A stretch of DNA of 64,000 bases from Gaoshiqia hydrogeniformans (GTDB taxonomy: Bacteria > Bacteroidota > Bacteroidia > Bacteroidales > Prolixibacteraceae). A program made the position numbers and the translations under genes. The stretch's first letter is position 1; every line of letters begins with the position of its first letter. The notes beneath the pieces are model-generated. The model saw only the letters and a program-made list of their open reading frames with translations. It did not search any database and was not told the origin of the DNA. Positions 1-7,472 of this stretch are shown one piece after another. The stretch is from NCBI RefSeq assembly GCF_049347105.1, contig NZ_CP186334.1:62001-126000 (forward strand), in the 5' to 3' direction.

Positions 1-126
1 GGGTATCGAAATAGCCGACACCATTATCGGTAAGTTCGACAGTGGTATCGAAACGTTCGACAGCAATATCGAAAAGGGTGACAGTGGTATCGAAATAGCC
101 GACAGTCCTATCGAAAAGTCCGACAG
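1..126. repeat. Iteron array, six direct repeats with exact 21-bp period
   Basis: The pentamer TATCG recurs at 4, 25, 46, 67, 88 and 109, always 21 bp apart. Read on the minus strand, each unit is close to CTGTCG-N4-TTTCGATA-N3. The array lies just after the stop codon of the replication-initiator-like gene at 129. Directly repeated, helical-turn-spaced units beside a rep gene are the usual form of an iteron-type origin, so this is most likely the Rep binding site and part of the replication origin. The array may start before the window. Because 21 is a multiple of three, the plus strand also stays open here as a heptapeptide repeat; I consider that a by-product. Confidence 0.8.
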
Positions 127-128
127 GG

Positions 129-1304
129 TCACTTCTCCACAAAGCCGCTTTTTACTATATTATAAGCTTCCATCTCATTCAGATGAATCTGAAAGGACTT
201 GAGATAGGCCGATTTGAGGATCTGAACTTTGTTCGCCGTATCAGCTGTTGAAGTCAGCCAGGATTGAAACGGCTCCCTCTGTCCTTTATGCCGGCTGGGA
301 AGATGTGCATATTTATAGTTGAAAAATGTCTTGAGGTCATTCATCAGCGAATAGAAAAAATTGTGCTCATTTATCAGAAGGTTCTTGGAAGCTGTTTCCT
401 GAAAGACAAATTCGACGTGGTATTTATGATTTGCACCGCTTCTGACAAACCGGAATTCGAACGGGAAACGGGCCTTTTCTTTGAGGTGATTCAAAAGATG
501 AAGAATGGCTTCTTTCAGGTGGAAAGGTTCTTTATTCATATTGACATTTCCCTGTTTCGCTAGTATATCAAGGGAGACGGTGGTTTTCTTCATCCCCTGC
601 GAAAAGAGCAGGTGCCGAAGGATTGACAAATAAATCACCAACGACTGCCTGTTTTCTTTGCCTCTGCCTTTACCTGCTAATTTATAAGCATCGATATCGA
701 TGGTATAATAGCGTTTGATAAAACCTTCCAGAATCTCCGGACTGATGCGGACATCGTATATTTTGACTTCGTTACTTCTTCTTGAAAAGTTTAATCTGAC
801 ATCACTAATGATCCTGATTGATTCAAGCCTGATCACCTTATCATCAGCTTTGGTTTCATATACATCTTTGAAGATCAGATTCCTTTGCATCATGGTTATC
901 AGCGCGTAATCGAAGACGGTTTCAAACTTAAAACCATCAATTTCCGGAGCTTTTCTTTTTTGATCCCGAAACAGGAGGTGCTTAATTGCCAAATCCTGTC
1001 TGTTCCGCCCGGTTGCCTGGCAGAAATCCTTCAGCGTAAAACGGGTGTACCCGAAAAGATCTGTTTTGATTCGTTGGGAGATGAAAACGATAAAATCAAG
1101 CGCAATTCCCGAGCAGTCATCAAAACTGCTTCTGATATCAGATAAATTCTCAGCAATAGCCCGGTCCAGCCGCCCTAAATTTGAAAGGCTTTGATTTAGC
1201 CTGTGGGAGGAATTCAACAGCGAAGGGCTAGCGTTTAAATCCATACGTTTCACGCGAATAGTCATTGGCTGGATTGATTGTTGCTTTAACAGCTTTAACG
1301 ACAT
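129..1304 (-). CDS. Replication initiator-like protein
   Basis: A basic protein of about 390 residues with alternating helices and an RxGKGRGKENRQ stretch near the middle, resembling the winged-helix initiators of Bacteroidota plasmids and conjugative elements. The main evidence for its role is the exact 21-bp iteron array beginning 3 bp past its stop codon. Possible starts are TTG at 1316 and ATGs at 1304, 1265 and 1244. I chose the first ATG, but none has a convincing Shine-Dalgarno sequence. Any start at or upstream of 1244 overlaps the end of the upstream gene (1228), which implies coupled translation. It would load replication machinery at the iterons. I see no catalytic motif, so the family is inferred from size, composition and context. 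Confidence 0.6.
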   Translation of the reverse strand: MSLKLLKQQSIQPMTIRVKRMDLNASPSLLNSSHRLNQSLSNLGRLDRAIAENLSDIRSSFDDCSGIALDFIVFISQRIKTDLFGYTRFTLKDFCQATGRNRQDLAIKHLLFRDQKRKAPEIDGFKFETVFDYALITMMQRNLIFKDVYETKADDKVIRLESIRIISDVRLNFSRRSNEVKIYDVRISPEILEGFIKRYYTIDIDAYKLAGKGRGKENRQSLVIYLSILRHLLFSQGMKKTTVSLDILAKQGNVNMNKEPFHLKEAILHLLNHLKEKARFPFEFRFVRSGANHKYHVEFVFQETASKNLLINEHNFFYSLMNDLKTFFNYKYAHLPSRHKGQREPFQSWLTSTADTANKVQILKSAYLKSFQIHLNEMEAYNIVKSGFVEK

Positions 1305-1722
1305 CAATTGCGGCAACCACTTCTTTCAAATCATCGGCAATATAGTCATACAGATTGTACATTAATTCCGGCTCTTGTTTCACCGGAGAATATACAACGA
1401 CATGCTTCCCTGCCCCTTTCATCCAACCCGCTTCGCTGTTTGCCGAGCGGCCACACGGGAGGACCAAAACACAGGCATCGGCCCACTGCATACCGCTAAA
1501 ATCGGAATTGAACCCGGACCGGGCTGTCGGGCTTTGCAATGCCTTTCGGTATTCCTGCGTTGACCAGCCCTTCCAGTTGGAATCAATATCTGACCATTTG
1601 AATGCCGTTCCTCCCGGAGGGTTTCTGAAATCATAAACCGCGTGACCATGTTCCCGCAAAAAGGAAACAACACCCGGCTGAAAGTCATTCCTCCAACTGC
1701 TTGCAACATATATCTTTGCCAT
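1228..1722 (-). CDS. Nucleoside 2-deoxyribosyltransferase-like protein
   Basis: A 164-residue cytosolic protein. The N-terminus MAKIYVASSWRN and the later GRSANSEAGWMKGAG stretch match the Rossmann-like fold of nucleoside 2-deoxyribosyltransferase and related phage/plasmid-encoded proteins. Known members cleave or exchange the N-glycosidic bond of deoxynucleosides, with the SxxxExGxxxG-type loop holding the catalytic glutamate (here in SANSEAG). Its 3' end overlaps the start of the rep gene, so it is probably the first gene of a two-gene operon. A role in nucleotide salvage during replication is possible, as is a defence or signalling role. The ATG at 1722 is the only sensible start. A short palindrome (1734-1746) lies directly upstream. 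Confidence 0.65.
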   Translation of the reverse strand: MAKIYVASSWRNDFQPGVVSFLREHGHAVYDFRNPPGGTAFKWSDIDSNWKGWSTQEYRKALQSPTARSGFNSDFSGMQWADACVLVLPCGRSANSEAGWMKGAGKHVVVYSPVKQEPELMYNLYDYIADDLKEVVAAIDVVKAVKATINPANDYSRETYGFKR

Positions 1723-1733
1723 GGTTGTTTTTG

Positions 1734-1746
1734 TTAGGTATCCTAA
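1734..1746. promoter_or_regulatory. 13-bp palindrome upstream of the deoxyribosyltransferase-rep operon
   Basis: TTAGG-TAT-CCTAA is a perfect 5-3-5 dyad about 12 bp before the start codon at 1722. Its position suits an autoregulatory operator for the replication operon. No clear TAnnTTTG box is seen here. Confidence 0.3.
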
Positions 1747-1824
1747 GATTATTTCTTTTGTAAGATAAAACCAAGCCTCTGATAATCCGATACCAAAGAC
1801 TTGGTTTTCATATGGGTTTCAACA

Positions 1825-1855
1825 GTAGCTGGCATTAATATTAAAAACCAGCTAC
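1825..1855. other. Hairpin in the 1747-2414 non-coding stretch
   Basis: GTAGCTGG at 1825-1832 and CCAGCTAC at 1848-1855 form an 8-bp stem with a 15-nt loop. There is no strong T-run, so it is only weakly terminator-like. The rest of 1747-2414 has no supportable gene; short ORFs there lack codon bias or homology I recognise. Three copies of TTGGAACC lie close together near 2083-2110. Confidence 0.3.
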
Positions 1856-2414
1856 CTTAAAAATTGATTTACTTTCTGTCAGGCTACTCACGTCTATCTG
1901 TACAGATAGGGCACTCATTCTGTTTTCCCGAAACTGAAAGGTGCTTTCCTGCATCTCAGCTACTCCCGATGTAGTTCTCCCTCAACAGTGAGCATCAGGC
2001 AGCGTTTTCACCCTGCATGTCAAATAACGTTTCACAGGCAAAGTAAAAGGCTTGAGAAAGCGCCCACAAGTCCAACTTTTTGTTGGAACCTTTTTTGGAA
2101 CCCTTGGAACCTTATATTAATCAAGGGTTTTGAGAGGCTTTTTTATAGGATAAAAAATAAAAAAAGCCTTTGGGGCCAAGGGATGACCGAAAAAGCACTC
2201 CAATGATCAGGGAAACGGAAAGGGAAAAACCTGATTCTATTAGGCGTTCCGCAAGAGCAGGCTTATCAGTGGAGCTGTTCGCGGATGGGGGATGGTCCGG
2301 CAGCTGCCGGATCAAAGCCCGATTCTGGGAACTACGATTACATTGGAACGCTTGCGGAAACGAGGCTATGAAGCCATGCTATCTTATTACGGAAAAGTTG
2401 CCCTATATCTTAAT

Positions 2415-2506
2415 GAACCGCCGTATAGGAGACCCGTATCCGCCAGCTGGCGGATGGTGTGAGGGGTTCTCCGCTAGGCTAAAAGCCTAGCGGCTTCCCA
2501 CTCGAT
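2415..2506 (+). mobile_element. Relic of a group II intron 3' end (domains V-VI)
   Basis: The stretch GAACCGCCGTATA at 2415 followed by GACCCGTA and GGTGTGAGGGG resembles bacterial group II intron domain V. It is followed by a long stem (CCGCTAGGC 2471-2479 with GCCTAGCGG 2485-2493) and the CCCACTCGATT tail typical of domain VI with its branch-point A. No reverse-transcriptase reading frame exists upstream, so the intron is truncated or decayed; 2200-2414 may hold more of it. The domain V hairpin carries an 18-bp perfect palindrome (2438-2455) in place of the usual stem closure. The apparent intron end coincides with the stop codon of the gene on the other strand. The call rests on remembered consensus and would need a covariance-model search. 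Confidence 0.5.
2438..2455. repeat. 18-bp perfect palindrome
   Basis: ATCCGCCAGCTGGCGGAT is fully self-complementary. A related 16-bp palindrome with the same CAGCTG core, TCCGGCAGCTGCCGGA, lies at 2296-2311. Both are GC-rich in a moderate-GC context, and the 18-bp one interrupts the putative intron domain V. They resemble small REP-like palindromic units. Confidence 0.5.
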
Positions 2507-3174
2507 TAGCAGTTGTTTTTTATTTGTTTAATTATCAGATTCAAAAATTTTTCAGATTCCTCCACGAAGGAGCTAATATATTCATCATTATCAATATAAA
2601 TTTGGCCATTTCCAATGATTATCAACCGTTTATCCGACTTAAATAAATTATAGTTAGTTTGTTTTTTTAAAGGTTTACTTCTATCCTTAATTAAATTTCC
2701 ATTGTAGTGAGCAATTAAATTTCTCAACTTGTTGACTTTTTTTATTTGCATATAAATTTTGTCAATTTCCGTATCACCAAAATCCACTAATTGTGTTCTT
2801 TTTATGTACTTCATACAGTTGCCCAATATGTCTATAGGTTTGTCAATAAATTTCTCAGGCAAAACAAAGTATTTATCAATGAAGTTGCAGATTAATTTTA
2901 AAGAATGCTCAAAAACAGAATAACTTGACAAAACCAAGCTGTTATAATAAATGTAATTATTTAATCCTTTTATTGTAGATTGAAATTTTGTAAACTCTCC
3001 AACATCATCGCAGTCAATTATTTTATATTTCTTGGGATTATAGAATCCTTTGAAATCGTTTTCGTTTTCTAACATTTTTAAAATATTATTCAAACTCAGT
3101 CCCAATCTCATATACAGTAAATCAATATTTGATTGAATTATCTGAAAATGAAGCACACCTGGTTTATTTGTCAT
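2506..3174 (-). CDS. HEPN-like protein, possible RNase or defence factor
   Basis: A 222-residue, very AT-rich, mostly helical protein. Near residue 155 it contains RNLIAH, which fits the R-x4-6-H signature of HEPN domains; in this superfamily that motif forms the RNase active site of many toxins and anti-phage effectors. The surrounding pattern (KVNKLRNLIAHYNG, preceded by helices with aromatic residues) suits HEPN. It is followed on the same strand by no related gene. The AT-rich bases, unlike the conjugation genes, point to separate acquisition. The stop codon abuts the group II intron relic. A stress-response or abortive-infection role is inferred; no partner antitoxin is obvious, although the membrane protein at 3235-3666 lies immediately upstream. 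Confidence 0.5.
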   Translation of the reverse strand: MTNKPGVLHFQIIQSNIDLLYMRLGLSLNNILKMLENENDFKGFYNPKKYKIIDCDDVGEFTKFQSTIKGLNNYIYYNSLVLSSYSVFEHSLKLICNFIDKYFVLPEKFIDKPIDILGNCMKYIKRTQLVDFGDTEIDKIYMQIKKVNKLRNLIAHYNGNLIKDRSKPLKKQTNYNLFKSDKRLIIIGNGQIYIDNDEYISSFVEESEKFLNLIIKQIKNNC

Positions 3175-3234
3175 GGTAGAGATATTGCGTTTTACATGAA
3201 TAGTTGTTTTTTTATTCTAATCTTAACTTATCGG

Positions 3235-3666
3235 CTATAAAGAAATTAATACATTGTAAGTCACAAGTAATGCCATTCCAAGAAGCAGAAATAGGTATGA
3301 TATTTTTTCAAGGATCAAAGTTCTTCTTTTATGTTTTACAAAAACGGGGTTCACTTTTTCATCTTTCTTTAATGATTTTTCTATTTCATTTTGAAATACC
3401 GGACGGATTCGCTCTGGTAGATGTGAAAAGTCATAGAGAACGACGACCATAGATAATATTCCGATTAAAAGGGAAATAACAGAAAGAACAAATGTCAAGC
3501 GAACATATATGCATGGAGAAGTTATTGTATGAAGCGAAATTATTATTCCAAGAATACTTGAAGAGACAAGAATTACGTGTTGATAAAAGGATATTTTTTT
3601 ATCTGCGGATTCTTTGACAACTTCATTCAACTGTTCAAGCTGACTATAGTAATAATTACTGTCCAT
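3235..3666 (-). CDS. Small protein with three predicted membrane helices, unknown function
   Basis: A 143-residue protein. An amphipathic N-terminal helix (residues 1-25) is followed by two adjacent membrane segments (about 28-50 and 53-78), a charged cytoplasmic loop rich in Lys/Glu (80-115) and a last membrane helix at the C-terminus. This layout recalls SLATT-type membrane effectors linked to defence genes, but I cannot show that from sequence alone. It lies 60 bp upstream of the HEPN-like gene on the same strand and shares its low GC, so the two may form one acquired unit. Confidence 0.5.
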   Translation of the reverse strand: MDSNYYYSQLEQLNEVVKESADKKISFYQHVILVSSSILGIIISLHTITSPCIYVRLTFVLSVISLLIGILSMVVVLYDFSHLPERIRPVFQNEIEKSLKKDEKVNPVFVKHKRRTLILEKISYLFLLLGMALLVTYNVLISL

Positions 3667-3751
3667 ATTTTTTTTGTTTTTAGGCTATTCTAAGGTTATA
3701 AATTTTATTAAAATCACTCCAAATTCGTAGTCTTCAAATTACCGCCAACGG

Positions 3752-5046
3752 CAGTCTGTCTAAAAACTAGTTTCTGCCGTTAGTTTCCGGATTAAATATA
3801 GCTGTTTTAAGCATTTAAACAGAACTGTTTTTTTTCTCTTTAACTGATATTCAAAATCGCTTATATCGCTTAATCTAAGTTTTAACAGGGACATATTTTC
3901 AAGAATAAAAGAAATGACCGCTTCCAGGTATTCTTTCAGTATTTTTAGGCCCACAATATTGATAATCCTGCGAAAGTTGTATGCTGTCGTGATGAACCCG
4001 ACATCAGCGCTTGCCCGGTTAATTCCCTTTTTAGTGATAATGTAGTTAAACCCCCATTGTCGTTTTATGGTGCCATATGGGTGTTCCACAATTTGCTGCC
4101 GTTTTCTGTACAGTTCTTTGTTGTCGTTGATTCGTTTTTTATTGTCATCAACCAGTTCCTGGTATTCGCTTCGCTGGATAGCTTTTCCGCAAATGGCTTT
4201 TGAGCATTCGGGTTTTGCCGGGCATGTTTTGCATGCTGATGTTGTGTAGCGTTTAAAACGATAGGTTTTGGCCTGGTGCCACCTTCCGTTTGTAGTCAGT
4301 ATTTCCCCCTGCGGGCAGGTGTAGCAGTCGGTTGATTTGTCGAATTTAGATTTTTCGACATTGTATTCCGGGGTTGGGGCATTGGCGGCTACGGACGGAA
4401 TGGCCACCAGAACCTCAATGCCCATTTCATCGGCCTTTTGGAATTCGCTACCGGTATGATAGCCTTTGTCGTAAAGAGCGGTAAAATCATTGGTGCCTAA
4501 AATGGTTTCGGCTCTTTGCAGCATGTTTCCCATTGCCTTCGCATCATTGGTGTTGGTAACATGGGAGTCGAACGGTAGGTTGTGTTTGTCGTCAACCGTG
4601 GTTCGAATGTCGTAGGCAACCTCGGTAATGTTGTTACGGGTAATCATCTGGCGACTACCGGGGTCGGAGGTTGAAACCTGTGGCTGACCGCTTTCTTTTA
4701 ATTGCAGTTCCAGTTTCTTGTACCTGTCTTTCCTTTGGTTTTGTTTTTCAATTTCTTTTTTTTATTTCCTATTTCTCATCGCCATCACTTTCGGCCAATG
4801 CTTTTTTCAACAAACTCCACTTTAAAACCGAGTTCCTGTAACTTTAGGCTGTCAACAAAAATATCAATTAAACGAACCTCATTTTCGGGGTCGACAGCAT
4901 TGTCCAACGAAACCGGAAAAAGATAGGTTTGATCCCTGTTTTGTACTTGGATGTACTTCATGTCTAAAGATTCAAATGTTTGTTTTTCATCAGTGTTGAT
5001 ATCGGCCTGAGTTTTTAACAATACGTTTAGATTTTTAGACAGTCTG
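3752..5046 (-). mobile_element. IS1182-family insertion sequence, internally deleted
   Basis: The element is bounded by inverted repeats: CAGTCTGTCTAAAA at 3752-3765 and, on the other strand, CAGACTGTCTAAAA at 5046-5033 (one mismatch in 14). The transposase stop codon lies inside the left repeat. The element is about 1.3 kb, shorter than the roughly 1.6-1.7 kb usual for the family, because the transposase has lost its middle. It cannot move by itself but could be mobilised in trans. Confidence 0.75.
3760..4958 (-). pseudogene. IS1182-family transposase, broken
   Basis: Two fragments of one transposase. The N-terminal piece (4958 down to about 4785) starts MKYIQVQNRDQTYLFPVS and runs through RLIDIFVDSL, the conserved opening of IS1182 transposases. 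The following conserved N-terminal domain is missing. The frame resumes near 4770, after a TAA, with a Lys-rich linker and then the DDE domain, whose first Met is at 4647. That domain includes ITEVAYDIRTTVDDKHNL, a zinc-binding CxxC cluster (CPQG, CKTCPAKPEC) and the C-terminal PYGTIKRQWG box. The deletion removes roughly 130-150 residues, so no active enzyme is expected. Confidence 0.8.
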
Positions 5047-5064
5047 ACGGTTAGTATAAGAATC

Positions 5065-5120
5065 GTAGCCGACTGCGTACCACTTTCCTGTCAAGTTGCA
5101 AGAAAGTTGAAGTGGGCTAC
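5065..5120. terminator. Imperfect long hairpin after the Ubl operon
   Basis: Outer arms GTAGC/GCTAC (5065-5069, 5116-5120) and inner arms CCACTT/AAGTGG (5080-5085, 5110-5115) can fold with a 10-nt bulge. It lies about 60 bp past the stop codon of the last gene of the ubiquitin-like operon (5181), so it may end that transcript, although a T-run is lacking. It could also be a leftover of an older insertion next to the IS end at 5046. Confidence 0.3.
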
Positions 5121-5180
5121 AACCCTTTAATTTACTACTGTCTCGGCTATTATTTTATACATTGTCATGTGCTGACTTTT

Positions 5181-5606
5181 TTAGCTTATTGGTTTTTTAT
5201 AATATTTTGGTTCTGCAACCCAAGGTTCAATACCAGTATTGCTACACCACTCAATTTTCCCATTTGCAATCCAGAAATGACTCAAACAACCTTTGTTTTG
5301 CCATACGGATGGATACAAAGTTGGCTTCCCTTCAATCGAATGTTCAAGTTTCCAGTGTGGATTATGATTTTTTTGCAATGGCAACGTAATAACGTTTTTG
5401 CAAGCACACGGACAATTAAAAATAGCCCAATATGATTGATTACGGTAAACAACTTCAACAAAGTCTTTTTCATTTAAAGAATCTTCATTAGGAGTTTTGT
5501 CCATAATAGTAATGGAATCAAAGTATGACTCATCTTTTTTACTAGTTAAGAATTTCTTCTCGCTATGAAAAAGCCTTTTTACTAATCTCTTAACCCATTT
5601 AATCAT
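5181..5606 (-). CDS. DUF6527 family protein of the Ubl operon
   Basis: A 141-residue protein matching the DUF6527 pattern: WAIFNCPCAC (about 60-70), then LYPSVW and GCLSHFWI with GKIEW near the C-terminus. The cysteines could bind zinc. The conserved Ser in YPSVW and the Ser-His pair in CLSHFW could be catalytic. The family is found almost only beside bacterial E1/E2/Ubl genes. I recall that recent work on bacterial Bub operons gives DUF6527 a peptidase role acting on the Ubl; I could not check this. It is the last gene of the operon and overlaps the E1 stop by 8 bp, indicating coupled translation. Confidence 0.7.
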   Translation of the reverse strand: MIKWVKRLVKRLFHSEKKFLTSKKDESYFDSITIMDKTPNEDSLNEKDFVEVVYRNQSYWAIFNCPCACKNVITLPLQKNHNPHWKLEHSIEGKPTLYPSVWQNKGCLSHFWIANGKIEWCSNTGIEPWVAEPKYYKKPIS

Positions 5607-7059
5607 CTATAAGTATTTTGCCATATTGAGGAGTAGCTAAACGATATTTTCCTTCTCCCTGTTTAAGAAGAAGGTGTTCTTTACAATAAATGCACTCAGG
5701 AATATCTCTCGGAGTATTACTATGGATATTAAGGTGAATAAAATCAATCCAAATATTGTCTTGTCTTAAATCCGAAGGTAAGTTCCTGTAACTAGAAATC
5801 AAATTCATTAAAGTTGCAACAGCGTTATTAGCCGTACCTCTTGTAAAAGCACCAATTCCAGGAGATTGTACATTCGCACCAAAAATGTAATAATCTTTCT
5901 TCAAAATTTCAGGGTCCAAATCCGCTAACTCTGGGTTATCTTTTAATTTTTGTTCATCTGATAACATTTGGTCATTAATTACATTTTGGCAACGTAAACA
6001 TGAACCATATTCTGGAAGAATACAACTAACGCGACCTTTTTGAGTCCTTAAATAAGGATTACCATCTTGGTCTTTATCAACGTTTCCCGAAAGTCCAACA
6101 TCAATGTATACTTGTGAGTAATAATACAATGCTTGGTTTAATAAATCTCTTCCAGCAACATCATCTGTACATCCAAAAATAATATCTGCACTTGATAATG
6201 CATCTAATGCTTCTTCTGACTCGTTAATATGTTTCGGAATTGCAACTACTTTATTTTCTAGCCCTAAACACTTTATATATCTCATAACAATATTGGCCTT
6301 GTTAAGCCCAATATCACATTTGGAAAAACCACTTACTCGATTCAAGTTACTTTCATCTAATAAATCTCCATCAATTAATATTAGTTCACCAACACCAGTT
6401 CTAGCTAATAAATTTGCAACTGGAGAGCCTGTTCCACCTAGCCCAACAATTGCAACTCTTAGAGATTGAAGTTTAGTATTAAATGGTTTTCCAAAAGCTT
6501 TTTCCTGTCTTTTCAAGCTTATCGGCGATTCATCGGGCATTTGAATGCCGTAAAGGTCAAGTTTTTCATTTAGGAATGAAATATGTCTAGTTCCTAATAT
6601 ATTTTCTGGCTTTTCCCCTTGCCTTATCCGTCCAATCCATTTATTATCAGACAGAATTAGTGAAATTAAGAATGAAAGAGGGGAATTGCATCCAGATAAT
6701 CCATGGAGAATGTTTTTCTCATTAATATCATCCATTTCTGAAAAAAACAAATGTCCATCAGGATGGTTATGAACAAATCCTAGTTCTAAGTTTTCATTTT
6801 CACAACGAAAATATAACTCGGGGAATTTTTTCATATTGATAGTAAATTGATTTGTAGAACTATCTATAATCCAATCTCCATCCATCCTAATAATTTCCAC
6901 AGATAAGAATCTATCTGATTTCGGAAGTCCCTCAACTTTTCGAGCTATTCTTCTAAATAAAACAATTGCACCTCTCTCATGACCATCAGGATGAGTCGTT
7001 ATCCATTCTTTTAGAATCTTCTCGTGACTACCAAGCAATGTAATTCTATGTTCATTCAT
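5599..7059 (-). CDS. JAMM deubiquitinase-like / ThiF-type E1 fusion protein
   Basis: A 486-residue two-domain enzyme. Residues about 25-160 form a JAB/JAMM metallopeptidase: Glu28 as candidate general base and an exact HxH-x7-S-x2-D motif (His97, His99, Ser107, Asp110). Residues about 190-465 form an adenylating E1/ThiF domain with GLGGTGS (207-212), the DGDLLDESNLNR nucleotide/Mg loop and two CxxC pairs (354/357 and 456/459) for structural zinc. It would adenylate the C-terminus of the small Ubl at 7472-7708, while the JAMM half trims or releases it. The crossover loop (391-412), where many E1s hold their catalytic Cys, has Ser399 and no Cys; Cys346 is the nearest free one. Its ATG overlaps the E2 stop by 4 bp. 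Confidence 0.85.
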   Translation of the reverse strand: MNEHRITLLGSHEKILKEWITTHPDGHERGAIVLFRRIARKVEGLPKSDRFLSVEIIRMDGDWIIDSSTNQFTINMKKFPELYFRCENENLELGFVHNHPDGHLFFSEMDDINEKNILHGLSGCNSPLSFLISLILSDNKWIGRIRQGEKPENILGTRHISFLNEKLDLYGIQMPDESPISLKRQEKAFGKPFNTKLQSLRVAIVGLGGTGSPVANLLARTGVGELILIDGDLLDESNLNRVSGFSKCDIGLNKANIVMRYIKCLGLENKVVAIPKHINESEEALDALSSADIIFGCTDDVAGRDLLNQALYYYSQVYIDVGLSGNVDKDQDGNPYLRTQKGRVSCILPEYGSCLRCQNVINDQMLSDEQKLKDNPELADLDPEILKKDYYIFGANVQSPGIGAFTRGTANNAVATLMNLISSYRNLPSDLRQDNIWIDFIHLNIHSNTPRDIPECIYCKEHLLLKQGEGKYRLATPQYGKILIDD

Positions 7060-7472
7060 CTTTGTGCATCAGGTTTTTTTAAAGCCCACTCAATTCGGCT
7101 TAATATTTTTTGAATATTATCAACTTTTGGTTTCCACGTATCGGCTGTAAAATGCCTCGACCATCGGCAATACTCTCTTCCATTGTGTATTCTAGAATCT
7201 CCTTGCCCAAAAATAAATGCAGCTGGTATTTGTTTCTTATCTGCTCTAGTTAAAGGAGGATAAAACCAAAACATGTCATTTCCACTTGTGTTATAATTTG
7301 GAGGAATGACGACCAAAACGTCAACTTTTTGAATTGGTTCGTTGGCATGCTCGTATAGTCCGGGTTTTAACGGAAAATCCTTAATTACTAAAAATCTCTT
7401 TGCTTCATCTTCCTCAAATTCAAGTCCAGAGCTTGCGAGAATTTCGTAATCTTCGTCAAATAACAAAGCCAT
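7056..7472 (-). CDS. E2-like protein of a bacterial ubiquitin-like system
   Basis: A 138-residue protein matching the prokaryotic E2 family E pattern: a PLxPGLY segment (36-40), VDVLVVIPPNYN (50-61), MFWFYPPL, then GREYCRWSRHF and a closing W-KP-D-I-L helix. The only cysteine is Cys102 in REYCRWSRH, with His107 nearby, so it is the sole candidate for a thioester with the Ubl. It lies between the Ubl and E1 genes; its ATG overlaps the Ubl stop (TAATG) and its stop overlaps the E1 start. It would carry the activated Ubl to a target; no E3 is seen. Confidence 0.75.
   Translation of the reverse strand: MALLFDEDYEILASSGLEFEEDEAKRFLVIKDFPLKPGLYEHANEPIQKVDVLVVIPPNYNTSGNDMFWFYPPLTRADKKQIPAAFIFGQGDSRIHNGREYCRWSRHFTADTWKPKVDNIQKILSRIEWALKKPDAQR

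Noticed and set aside
1..126. CRISPR-like array
   Set aside because: The 21-bp units have no unique spacers, so they are iterons; no cas genes were found.
2..202. Plus-strand open frame with heptapeptide repeats
   Set aside because: The period of three follows from the 21-bp iterons, and the frame has no start in the window; the DNA repeats beside the rep gene explain it better.
2070..2110. Attachment site suggested by TTGGAACC repeats
   Set aside because: Only short repeats, no integrase in the window and no tRNA gene next to it.
2121..2490. Short frames on both strands near 2.1-2.5 kb
   Set aside because: They lie in the intron relic; the apparent similarity of one end to intron-encoded protein tails comes from RNA domain V-VI sequence.
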